Source of the DNA: Prevotella sp.
GTDB lineage: Bacteria > Bacteroidota > Bacteroidia > Bacteroidales > Bacteroidaceae
NCBI GenBank assembly: GCA_017548275.1
Contig: JAFZAH010000007.1
Span: forward strand, 1-46,592
Reading direction: 5' to 3'
DNA length: 46,592 nt
A model generated the notes under the pieces. The model ran no database searches and had not been told where the DNA came from. It was given only the letters and a program-made list of their open reading frames with translations. Made by a program: the position numbers and the translations under genes. This document shows, one piece after another, positions 19,378 to 26,898 of the stretch. Positions within the stretch are counted from its first letter, which is position 1. Each line of letters begins with the position of its first letter.

Positions 19378-20686
19378 GTTTTTGATGGAAGATTTGGTGA
19401 CATTTCCACATATTCGCTATCAGACCAGGGCATTGCACGGCACACATGGCGAGCACGAGCCAGGTGGTCGAGCCGCCGTATTTGCACGCCAACCATGCCA
19501 AGGGAATGAAGGCGACAGTGGCAAAGAGTGTGAACACCAGTTGTATGCGCAGCACATTGATACCATTGAGGATGTATGAGAAGCGGAAACTGGCGATGAG
19601 TATGAAGATATAGAGCGCCATGCTGGCCGACAAGCCGGCAGGAATTTGCACCTCGCTGCCCACCCACAGGCGATAAACCGGCGGTGCAATCAAGACCATC
19701 AGAGCCAACGACACAAAGGCGGCACCGACAATCATATTGAGTTTTCGCCCCGACTGATGAATCCACGCCATATCATTGCGTGTATAGGCATCGGTGGTGG
19801 CGTTCCAGAAAGGCAGGCAGATGGCATTGAATACCACCAGCACGAGACTGAAATAGCGATAGACCACCTGATAGGGAGTCACCTCTGCCGGTGAGAACAA
19901 TTTGCTGATAATGATATTGGTGGATGCCAAAAGTATGACCCCGCAAATCTGCAAGATGAAAAACTGCACACCCGTAGAGCACAAGTCGCGCGTCATCTTC
20001 ATATTCACATAGCGGAACGAGGGGCTGTATTGGGGATATCGCTTGCGGAACGTATATAATGCGCTGACCGCCCACACCATAAGCGGTGAGAGGGTGTTGA
20101 TGACCACGACGACGAGCACCGACCTGCTGCCAAGGAAATAGAAAATGGCGGTGAGGACAAGTGCCAATGTCTGCCCTATGCAGATGATGAAGTTGTTGAC
20201 GGCGGGCAGTTGCAGACCCATGTAGAAGTTGCCCACACACTTCAGGATAAAGGTGCCGCACGTCATGGCCAATGCCACGATGAGCACGGTGTCGAGGTCG
20301 GGGAAGCGACTGTGGTCTATGCCAAAGGCCGCATACATGTCGAAGAAGTGTATGGCAGCCAACAAGAGCAAGAACATGGGAATGACGATGACAGCCAGCA
20401 TGAAGAAAGCCGACGACACCGCCTCTTTTACCTTGCGTATGTCATCACGGGCGATGTATTCCGCCACGGCATTGCGCAGACCGTTGCCCAGTCCGATGTC
20501 CATCAGGTCAATCCACACCAACACCCCGCTGATGGCCAGCCATGCACCGTTGAGATATACGCCCAGCATCTTCAGCGTCAGCGGCACCATCAACAAGACG
20601 ATGAGCGCCGACCATCCTTTCACCGCAAACGATGCGAGGATGTTCTTGACGAGCAGTTTAGAGCGGCTTTGACCTTTTGTTATCAT
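19370..20686 (-). CDS. wzx: polysaccharide flippase (Wzx-like, MOP superfamily)
   Basis: The 438-aa protein is strongly hydrophobic with about 12 predicted TM segments. The N-terminal part (KNILASFAVKGWSALIVLLM, then GLGNGLRNAVAEYIARDD near 68-85) is characteristic of O-antigen/teichoic-acid flippases. It would move undecaprenyl-linked repeat units across the inner membrane. It lies between the polymerase-like gene and the glycosyltransferases in one minus-strand operon, as expected for a Wzx/Wzy pathway. Confidence 0.88.
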   Translation of the reverse strand: MITKGQSRSKLLVKNILASFAVKGWSALIVLLMVPLTLKMLGVYLNGAWLAISGVLVWIDLMDIGLGNGLRNAVAEYIARDDIRKVKEAVSSAFFMLAVIVIPMFLLLLAAIHFFDMYAAFGIDHSRFPDLDTVLIVALAMTCGTFILKCVGNFYMGLQLPAVNNFIICIGQTLALVLTAIFYFLGSRSVLVVVVINTLSPLMVWAVSALYTFRKRYPQYSPSFRYVNMKMTRDLCSTGVQFFILQICGVILLASTNIIISKLFSPAEVTPYQVVYRYFSLVLVVFNAICLPFWNATTDAYTRNDMAWIHQSGRKLNMIVGAAFVSLALMVLIAPPVYRLWVGSEVQIPAGLSASMALYIFILIASFRFSYILNGINVLRIQLVFTLFATVAFIPLAWLACKYGGSTTWLVLAMCAVQCPGLIANMWKCHQIFHQKHA

Positions 20687-20700
20687 CGTTAATCAATTAG

Positions 20701-20740
20701 GAGATAGAAGAAGATAGAAGAAGATAAAAGGAGATAAAAG
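20701..20740. repeat. AGATAGAAG/AGATAAAAG micro-repeat tract
   Basis: Four copies of a roughly 10-nt unit (GAGATAGAAG, AAGATAGAAG, AAGATAAAAG, GAGATAAAAG) fill the 96-bp gap between the polymerase and flippase genes. In transcript orientation the tract is a CTTTTATCTC-type pyrimidine-rich stretch. Confidence 0.85.
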
Positions 20741-20782
20741 ACGTTAGTATTATTCTGCTGCGACATCATTTCATACCCAATC

Positions 20783-21841
20783 TTATAGGTGTAAAGTATA
20801 GATGAGCACACTGTAGAGTATTCTGGCCGTGGAGATGACATGCACAATCACCTTGCCGGCGAAAACTGGTTTGAAGGCATAAATCAATGCGGTCCAAAGG
20901 AAGATGGAGACGACATCGAAATACTCAAACAGGCGACTTGACACCACCGAACTGATATTACCCATGGTGAGCAGGAACAAGAAAGCCACGCCCATGAGTT
21001 TGAGCATAAACGGCAGATATTCGTAACGCTCAGTGAGTATTTTATGATAATAGATGCAGACGAGATAGAGGACGATGTTGGTCAGGACCATCGGATTCAT
21101 ATAGAAGGCCACGCCCTCCAAATCGCCCTCAATGCCGTTTTCTTTCAGTTCGCGGTATAGTTGCAGACGCCCGCCCAGTTCGTCAGGCAGGAAGACAGAG
21201 AAATCCAGCCCCGAGAAATAGAAGGCGACACCGAAGAAGAGCACACCGACGAGCATGATGATATGACGGGGCTCAAGTTTCTTGTTGTTGAACAGAAACA
21301 TAACCAGTCCCGCTATGGCAGAATAGTGGAAGAATACACCTACGATGATAAACGCCAGCGCTTTCCACTTTTGTTTCTCAATCTTATAATAGACGGCAAA
21401 CATGAACAACGCCGACGCCACGGCACATCTGATTTGCACCAAGTCGTGCAGTTGGTAGTAAAACGAGATATAAATACTCAGGGTAAGGATGGGCAGTTTC
21501 GACAGTTTCCAGATGGCACCGAGTCTCAGAGGAATCGAAAGCAGCGCGTAGATGAAGAACAAACCGTTGACACCCAATCCGAAGAGGTTGACGTAATAGG
21601 AGATAAACGTGAAACTGGGCTCTTGCAGGCTGTCGCTGGCATCAAGCGACGTGGCCTCATTAAACTGCGACTCATAGTTTTCCGAGTCAGGTGTATCGAG
21701 GACGCCTCTGGTTCCGGCAATGAGAATCATGATGATGCCCACAAACAAAAGGAGCAGAATCTTGTCTCTTTTTCTTAGGTTCTCTTCGAAGAAAGAAAAA
21801 GAGACGCATACCAGGAATATGAAAAATATGGCTATGAGCAT
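20783..21841 (-). CDS. EpsG-family membrane protein, probable Wzy polymerase
   Basis: The 352-aa protein has about 9-10 TM segments. After the first two helices a periplasmic stretch reads GTRGVLDTPDSENYESQFN, the position where EpsG proteins carry their conserved Asp and Tyr. LHDLVQIRCAVASALFMFAV near 130-150 also fits that family. In this operon with flippase and glycosyltransferases it is the only candidate for repeat-unit polymerase. It is the first gene of the minus block with a strong promoter just upstream. Confidence 0.82.
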   Translation of the reverse strand: MLIAIFFIFLVCVSFSFFEENLRKRDKILLLLFVGIIMILIAGTRGVLDTPDSENYESQFNEATSLDASDSLQEPSFTFISYYVNLFGLGVNGLFFIYALLSIPLRLGAIWKLSKLPILTLSIYISFYYQLHDLVQIRCAVASALFMFAVYYKIEKQKWKALAFIIVGVFFHYSAIAGLVMFLFNNKKLEPRHIIMLVGVLFFGVAFYFSGLDFSVFLPDELGGRLQLYRELKENGIEGDLEGVAFYMNPMVLTNIVLYLVCIYYHKILTERYEYLPFMLKLMGVAFLFLLTMGNISSVVSSRLFEYFDVVSIFLWTALIYAFKPVFAGKVIVHVISTARILYSVLIYTLHL

Positions 21842-21879
21842 AGATTCTCAGTTTGCATTCTGACAGCGTTTATAGACTG

Positions 21880-21911
21880 CAAAGATAAGACAAACCATTT
21901 GAATAAACAAA
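21880..21911 (-). promoter_or_regulatory. promoter of the flippase/glycosyltransferase operon
   Basis: On the minus strand, TTTG (21911-21908) and TATCTTTG (21887-21880) are separated by exactly 20 bp, a full match to the Bacteroidota -33/-7 arrangement. The predicted start of transcription near 21874 gives a leader of about 32 nt. The remaining gap to 22036 shows no clear consensus for the plus-strand gene. Confidence 0.78.
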
Positions 21912-22036
21912 TCTGCTTTCTATTTTTTTAGATTCCCGGTGACATGGGAGCACAGCCGTTGAAAAAAGCGACAGTTGACACAATAATCATCCGTGTTTTA
22001 GAGTTATTATATTGATATGATTGATTGTAACAAGAC

Positions 22037-23143
22037 ATGAACCAATATATCCTCTATTTCAGCGCTGCTTTTCTGCTGAGTGCCGCCTGCGGGTTTGTCT
22101 CCATCCCCCTCATCCTGGATTTCTGTAAGCGGAAACGGCTATATGACATCCCCAACGAGCGGAAGGTACACGCCAACGCCATCCCTCGGTTGGGCGGCAT
22201 CTGCTTCATGCCGAGCATGCTGCTGGCCTTTATCGGGTCGGTGTTCTTTCTCGACTACCAGGCGGGACTGAACAAACTGGATATCAGTCTTTGGACCATC
22301 ATGTTCTTTATCAGTCTGATGCTCATCTATGTGACCGGCATCATCGACGACATCATCGGACTGAAAGCCCAGACGAAATTTATCGTTCAGGTGGTGGCTG
22401 CCTGTTTTCTGCCGCTGAGCAACCTGTATATCAACAATTTCTACGGTTTTCTTGGCATTCACGAGATACCTTATTGGCTGGGCTTTCCGCTCACCGTGTT
22501 CATCATTGTGTTTATCGACAACGCCATCAACCTGATTGACGGCATCGACGGGTTGGCAGGTGGTTTGTCTCTGCTGGCATTAGGCGGTTTCCTTTATTGT
22601 TTCTCGATGGAGGGTCTGTGGGCATACAGCATCCTGATAGCGGGCCTGATGGGCGTGCTGGGGGCGTTTCTCTATTTCAACATCTGGGGCAAGCCCGACA
22701 GAAACACGAAACTGTTCATGGGCGACTCCGGTTCGCTGACACTGGGATTCATCCTCGGATTCCTGTTTGTGAAATTTGCCATGGACAACCCCAACGTGAT
22801 GCCATACCGCACTGACAGCCTGATGTTGTCGCTCACGCTGCTCACCATCCCGATGTTCGACGTGGTACGTGTCACATTTGTGAGGCTTATCCAGCATAAG
22901 CCCCTTTTCAGCGCCGACAAGAACCATATCCACCATCGGCTGATGAAAGCCGGTCTGAACCAGCACCAGACGTTGATTACCATCCTGCTGTTCGCCTTGG
23001 CTTACACGGTCATCAACCTGTTCTTGTATGAGATCGTCGGTATGTTGCTGACGTGGATTATCCTCATCGACATCGTCATCTATGTGCTCTTCCACCGTGT
23101 GGTGAGCAGTTTCATCGCTACCGCCAACGCCACTAACGTATGA
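22037..23143 (+). CDS. WecA/TagO-like undecaprenyl-phosphate N-acetylhexosaminyl-1-phosphate transferase
   Basis: The 368-aa protein has about 10-11 TM helices. The PNPT family signatures are present: GIIDDIIGLKAQTKF near 95-110 (DD motif), NLIDGIDGLAGG near 163-174, KLFMGDSGSLTLGF near 225, and the HIHHRLMKAG loop near 295 characteristic of WecA rather than MraY. It transfers a HexNAc-1-phosphate from UDP-sugar to undecaprenyl phosphate. It is the second priming enzyme in this region, besides the WcaJ-like gene at 9734. Its stop overlaps the acyltransferase start (ATGA). Confidence 0.92.
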   Translation: MNQYILYFSAAFLLSAACGFVSIPLILDFCKRKRLYDIPNERKVHANAIPRLGGICFMPSMLLAFIGSVFFLDYQAGLNKLDISLWTIMFFISLMLIYVTGIIDDIIGLKAQTKFIVQVVAACFLPLSNLYINNFYGFLGIHEIPYWLGFPLTVFIIVFIDNAINLIDGIDGLAGGLSLLALGGFLYCFSMEGLWAYSILIAGLMGVLGAFLYFNIWGKPDRNTKLFMGDSGSLTLGFILGFLFVKFAMDNPNVMPYRTDSLMLSLTLLTIPMFDVVRVTFVRLIQHKPLFSADKNHIHHRLMKAGLNQHQTLITILLFALAYTVINLFLYEIVGMLLTWIILIDIVIYVLFHRVVSSFIATANATNV

Positions 23144-24192
23144 GCCCTGACGCGAAAGCCCCACTTGTCAGCCGTGCGTCGATGAGTCAGGTGTCATCCG
23201 CCAACGGGATGCCTTTCATCCGTTATTTTCTGGCTTTCTCGCTCATCGCCACCCATTTCTGTGTTTTGGCCGACAAGCCATTGGTGTGGCCTATTATCGG
23301 CGATCACGTGGTTAAGAGTTTTTTCGTTATTGCCGGTTTTTACGCCACTTACAGTTATCTCCGCAGCGGGAATCTGATGACCTACGCCAAGAAACGTTTC
23401 CTACGCACCTACCCGCTTTATTTTTGCGTTGTGGCGCTCTGTACCGTCTTTGGCTGGGTGTTCAGCACACTCTCGCTAGGAGAGTATTTCACATCGGGTC
23501 AAACTCTCCGTTATTTTCTGTCCAATGTCTGTTTCCTCAATTTTGTGGAACCCTCGTTGCCAGGAGTGTTTACCGAAAACTTCACGTCGGCCGTCAACCC
23601 CTCGTTGTGGTTCATGAAAGTGCTGGTGATGTTTTATGCCGTCGTGCCGTTGATGGTATGGCTGATGCGCCGTCTGGGGAAATGGCCGGTGCTGTTGCTA
23701 TTTCTTGTAGTCGGCATCGCCTACAGAGAGGTGTGCCTTTATCTGTACGAGAGCACAGGCATCCAATCGTACGCCACGTGGAGTCATCAGTTGCCCGGTC
23801 AGTTGCCATATTTCCTTGCAGGTATGGCGGTGATACTTTATTTTGACGTATTCTGCCGTTATTGGCGCCCCGTGCTGACAGGCGGCATGCTTCTCGGTCT
23901 CGCGCTGACCTACATTGAAAGTCGCCCGCTGTCTTACCTTTGGCCGCTGGTGTATGCCGTCTTTATCATCGGCATTGCCTATTTCTTGCGTCCGTTACCG
24001 TCGTTGCGCCGCTACCCCGACATTACCTACGGACTTTACCTCATCCATGCGCCCGTGGTGCAAGCGTATTTGCAATGCCTACCTGATACCGAACCGCTGT
24101 TGTTGTTCGGCATGGTGGTTGTCACAACTGTGATACTGGCGTATGTGGGGTGGAGGCAGGAAAAGAAAGTGTCCGGAAAGAAATTAGTATAA
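23140..24192 (+). CDS. acyltransferase family 3 membrane protein (surface-polysaccharide O-acylation)
   Basis: The 350-aa protein has about 10 TM segments. The N-terminal block FIRYFLAFSLIATHFCVL and SFFVIAGFYATYSYL matches the acyltransferase-3/OafA family. The usual RxxR-like motif appears as KKRFLRTYPLYF. It would O-acetylate the polysaccharide or its lipid-linked precursor. The start overlaps the preceding stop by 4 bp; a later ATG at 23206 (MPFIRYF) is possible because homologues usually begin close to it. It is likely translationally coupled to the WecA-like enzyme. Confidence 0.85.
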   Translation: MSPDAKAPLVSRASMSQVSSANGMPFIRYFLAFSLIATHFCVLADKPLVWPIIGDHVVKSFFVIAGFYATYSYLRSGNLMTYAKKRFLRTYPLYFCVVALCTVFGWVFSTLSLGEYFTSGQTLRYFLSNVCFLNFVEPSLPGVFTENFTSAVNPSLWFMKVLVMFYAVVPLMVWLMRRLGKWPVLLLFLVVGIAYREVCLYLYESTGIQSYATWSHQLPGQLPYFLAGMAVILYFDVFCRYWRPVLTGGMLLGLALTYIESRPLSYLWPLVYAVFIIGIAYFLRPLPSLRRYPDITYGLYLIHAPVVQAYLQCLPDTEPLLLFGMVVVTTVILAYVGWRQEKKVSGKKLV

Positions 24193-24240
24193 TTAGGGCA
24201 GAAATTATAATAATCTAAGGAATCAAGGAATATAGGAATC

Positions 24241-24326
24241 TATTGGTGTCCGCTAAACGACACCAAGGGGCGGGGAACTGGCTGACGCCCTTGAGACAGT
24301 TTGATGTCGTTTGGTGGACACCAATA
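24241..24326. mobile_element. 86-bp MITE-like element with 26-bp terminal inverted repeats
   Basis: The left end (24241-24266, starting TATTGGTGTCC) and the reverse complement of the right end (24301-24326) match at 23 of 26 positions, across a 34-nt spacer. It codes for nothing. It lies 48 bp after the acyltransferase stop. The ends look like insertion-sequence termini, but no transposase is nearby and no clear target duplication is seen. It could alternatively be a large 3' hairpin. Confidence 0.6.
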
Positions 24327-24352
24327 ATTCGCTATATATGGGGTATCTACTC

Positions 24353-24383
24353 CCCTCTCCCGTCGGAGAGGGTTTGGGGGTGA
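24353..24383. repeat. C/G-rich palindromic intergenic repeat
   Basis: CCCTCTCC (24353-24360) pairs with GGAGAGGG (24365-24372) over a 4-nt loop, followed by TTTGGGGGTGAGG. It sits between the convergent acyltransferase and kinase genes and may terminate either. Related sequences occur at 25415-25449, 33795-33826, 37909-37943 and, as a fragment, 45476-45494. Confidence 0.75.
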
Positions 24384-24389
24384 GGCTTT

Positions 24390-26429
24390 TTATAAGGCGA
24401 GGCGCAACCCGAGGCTGATGCTCGGTCTGCCAGGCGTTTCGAAATTGCGGAACGACACACGACAACCCTCGATGTGGCCGCCCCAACTGCCACCCCGGGT
24501 CACGCGGTAAGTGGCTTTTGTATTATTGCAAGGGTTTTCCTTGGGCGATTTGTCATAGTAACTATCGTCTAACCAATCTTGACACCACTCCCAAACATTA
24601 CCGCTCATATCATATATACCTAACTCGTTGGGGACCTTTTGGGCTACCGGGTGAGTGCCACCACTTTTATAATCTTCATTATACCATGCCACATCATCGG
24701 GGTTACTACCACCCGCATATTTCGTGTGGTTACTTGTATTGCCGCCTCGTGCCGCGAACTCCCACTCTGCCTCGGTTAGCAGACGGAATTCCTTGCCTTC
24801 GGGCCGCTGACCCTTAGTCGCATCGTTCAGTTTGCGGAGAAACGTCTGGCAATCGTACCAAGAAACACTTTCCACAGGTCGGCTGTCGCCTTTGAAATGC
24901 GACGGATTGTTGCCCATCACTGCTTCCCACAGGGCCTGCGTCACCTCCGTCTCGCCTATACTAAAGTCACTCAATGTAACCTTGTGGACGGGTCTTTCGT
25001 GATTTAGGACATCGCTGCCCTGCTCAGAGGTTGCACCCATGGTAAACGTGCCGCCCTTCACTGTCTTCATAATGAACGACACATCGCCCACTGTGAATGT
25101 TTTACCTTCGATACGCTTTATTACTGGTGGTGGAGGTACAACCTTTGCCGTATCAGTATTGACCATGGAAGTCGTGTCGTTCTTGGATACTGAGGACTCA
25201 TCCCCCTCAGAGTTTCCACCTGGCCTGAAGGCGAAGAACAAAATGCCTGCAAGACAGGCGGCGGCAAAAGCCATCCATAGTTTCTTCTTACCCGATGATG
25301 GCGGTTCATTGTCAGGCGTAGGGGCGATGCCCCCGTGCCCCGCATGGTCTGCGAACCGTTCTTCTTTTCGGATTTGTGTCTCTTGACTCGCTCCCGCTCG
25401 TTCGAGCGGGCTCTCCCACCCCTCCGACCTTTGGCCACCTCCCCTCGGGCAGTTGAGGATGGACACCGCCCCTACAGACGAGGAGGGTTTCTTTGCCGTT
25501 TGTACAATAGTCGCATCACTTGAGGCTTGATTATCTCCGTACTCATTGTCTCCCAACAATGCTTTCATCTCCTCCACATTTTGCGGACGCTTCCGGATGT
25601 CGGGATTCATCATCTTCGAGATAGCCTTGCGCATTTCCATGCCCACACCTTCGGGATAATCGAACATACGGCTGTCGGCGGCGGTGTCGTAGGGTTCCAC
25701 CTCGGGAGGCCGCTCGCCTGTGAGCAGACTATAAAGCGTCGCGCCCACGGCGTAGAAGTCCGTCCAAGGGCCGACGCTTTTCGTGCGTTGCGTCTCCTGT
25801 TCAACGGGCGCAAATCCTGGTGTGTAGGCCACGCTTGAGGTGGAGAGCGACGTGCGCTCCATGGTGCTCATCTGCTTCGACGCGCCGAAATCGATGAGGG
25901 TGCAGTGGCCCTTCTTGTCTGTCATGATATTGCCGGGCTTCACATCCAGGTGGTAGAAACCCGCCTCATGGACTGCCCCAAGTGCATCAAGCAACTGAGC
26001 AGCCACATCCCTGACCTCTACCTCAGTCATGGGCTGCCGCTTGACCAGTTCTTTGAGCGACTCGCCATCGATGAAGTCCATTACATAATAAGATGTGCAG
26101 TTGGCGTCGAAGAGGTCGATGACATGCACGATATGGTCGTTGTGCATGTTGAAGATGCGCTGTGCCTCGCGGCGGAACTTGTCGAGTTGCTGATTGAATC
26201 CCTCCTGATTGGCGGAGTTGCTCACCAGCACAGTGCAGCGGTCTCCGGCACGGTGGTTGGTACCCCGCATGAAGAACTCCTTCACCGCCACGTTGCTGTT
26301 GAAGCGCGTGTCGAATGCCATATAGGTATTGCCGAAGCCGCCCGAAGCGAGATATTTCTCAATACGGTATCGCCCGTCGAGCATCGTGCTGACGGGAAGC
26401 ATCTGGGATGAAGAAATATCTGCCATCAT
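24390..26429 (-). CDS. membrane Ser/Thr protein kinase fused to an FGE/SUMF-type domain
   Basis: The 679-aa protein has a Hanks-type kinase at about 20-285: glycine loop YLASGGFGNTYMAF, Lys in NVAVKEFF, catalytic HLDVKPGNIM, LIDFGAS, and VAYTPGFAPVEQ as activation segment. A linker (about 300-375) is derived from intergenic repeats. One TM helix is at about 381-401. The periplasmic C-terminus (about 430-679) is an FGE-sulfatase fold (GGTFTMGATSE, GETEVTQALWEAVMGNNPSH, GNVWEWCQDW, RGGSW). Only one cysteine is seen where true formylglycine-generating enzymes carry two (GGHIEGCRVSFRN), so I infer a binding or sensing role. Upstream ATGs at 26429 and 26426 are both possible. It lies 22 bp after the lipocalin-like gene, in the Wzi operon. 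Confidence 0.9.
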   Translation of the reverse strand: MMADISSSQMLPVSTMLDGRYRIEKYLASGGFGNTYMAFDTRFNSNVAVKEFFMRGTNHRAGDRCTVLVSNSANQEGFNQQLDKFRREAQRIFNMHNDHIVHVIDLFDANCTSYYVMDFIDGESLKELVKRQPMTEVEVRDVAAQLLDALGAVHEAGFYHLDVKPGNIMTDKKGHCTLIDFGASKQMSTMERTSLSTSSVAYTPGFAPVEQETQRTKSVGPWTDFYAVGATLYSLLTGERPPEVEPYDTAADSRMFDYPEGVGMEMRKAISKMMNPDIRKRPQNVEEMKALLGDNEYGDNQASSDATIVQTAKKPSSSVGAVSILNCPRGGGQRSEGWESPLERAGASQETQIRKEERFADHAGHGGIAPTPDNEPPSSGKKKLWMAFAAACLAGILFFAFRPGGNSEGDESSVSKNDTTSMVNTDTAKVVPPPPVIKRIEGKTFTVGDVSFIMKTVKGGTFTMGATSEQGSDVLNHERPVHKVTLSDFSIGETEVTQALWEAVMGNNPSHFKGDSRPVESVSWYDCQTFLRKLNDATKGQRPEGKEFRLLTEAEWEFAARGGNTSNHTKYAGGSNPDDVAWYNEDYKSGGTHPVAQKVPNELGIYDMSGNVWEWCQDWLDDSYYDKSPKENPCNNTKATYRVTRGGSWGGHIEGCRVSFRNFETPGRPSISLGLRLAL
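25319..25480 (-). repeat. intergenic-type repeats embedded in frame in the kinase gene
   Basis: Within codons about 316-370 are a GGGGC-GAT-GCCCC hairpin (25321-25333), a CCCGCTCG-TT-CGAGCGGG palindrome (25393-25410), a CCACCCCTCCG..CACCTCCCCTCGGG module (25415-25449), and ACCGCCCCTAC (25465-25475). These resemble non-coding palindromes found between genes, yet here the reading frame stays open and yields a Gly/Arg/Glu-rich linker. Confidence 0.7.
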
Positions 26430-26451
26430 CAATTAACTGTGCGATAGTAAA

Positions 26452-26898
26452 TCAGAACCGGGTGAAATAGAGGGTTACGATGTCGGTTTTGAGAACCATC
26501 TTGTCGCTATTGAGTTTTTGTATCTGGAAGGTCTCGGGCATGGTGTTGATGCCGTAAGGGGCGAGCACCGAGATGTCGTCGATGGGCTGGTCACCCTCGT
26601 CACGGTTATAAAGGAAGGGCGAGGAGAGGGTCAGTTGCTGACCGTTTTTCTCAAAGCGCAGCAGACACATGGGATTCTGCTCCTGATAATCTCTCAGTTG
26701 CAGCAGTTTGTGCTGTACAGACCAGAAGAGTCGCAGTTCGCGCACGTTGGCAGAGACGCCCGTGGCAGTGCTGTCAACCTGTGTGAGGCTCCACATACCG
26801 TCAAGGTCGCCGTTGCCCGAAGTCTCTATATCCATGCCGCAGGATGTGAATACCATCGCTGCTGTGAATAATGCTATCGTGAAAATGTGTCTCATCAT
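26452..26898 (-). CDS. lipocalin-like lipoprotein
   Basis: The protein is 148 aa from the ATG at 26898; a longer frame to 27006 lies inside the Wzi gene and is rejected. The N-terminus is a lipoprotein signal (IFTIALFTAAMVFTSCG, lipobox FTSC, Cys about 21). The mature part contains DLDGMWSLTQVDS and repeated beta strands (LLRFEKNGQQLTLSS, MVLKTDIVTLYFTRF), as in small lipocalin-like Bacteroidota lipoproteins. The function is unknown. It shares one base with the Wzi stop (TAATG). A strong AGGAGG lies upstream, so it is translationally coupled to Wzi and probably works with it at the envelope. Confidence 0.8.
   Translation of the reverse strand: MMRHIFTIALFTAAMVFTSCGMDIETSGNGDLDGMWSLTQVDSTATGVSANVRELRLFWSVQHKLLQLRDYQEQNPMCLLRFEKNGQQLTLSSPFLYNRDEGDQPIDDISVLAPYGINTMPETFQIQKLNSDKMVLKTDIVTLYFTRF

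Noticed and set aside
23140-24192. Acyltransferase considered as a possible phage-derived O-antigen modification gene
   Set aside because: No integrase, att site or phage genes nearby; it is coupled by overlap to the WecA-like gene.
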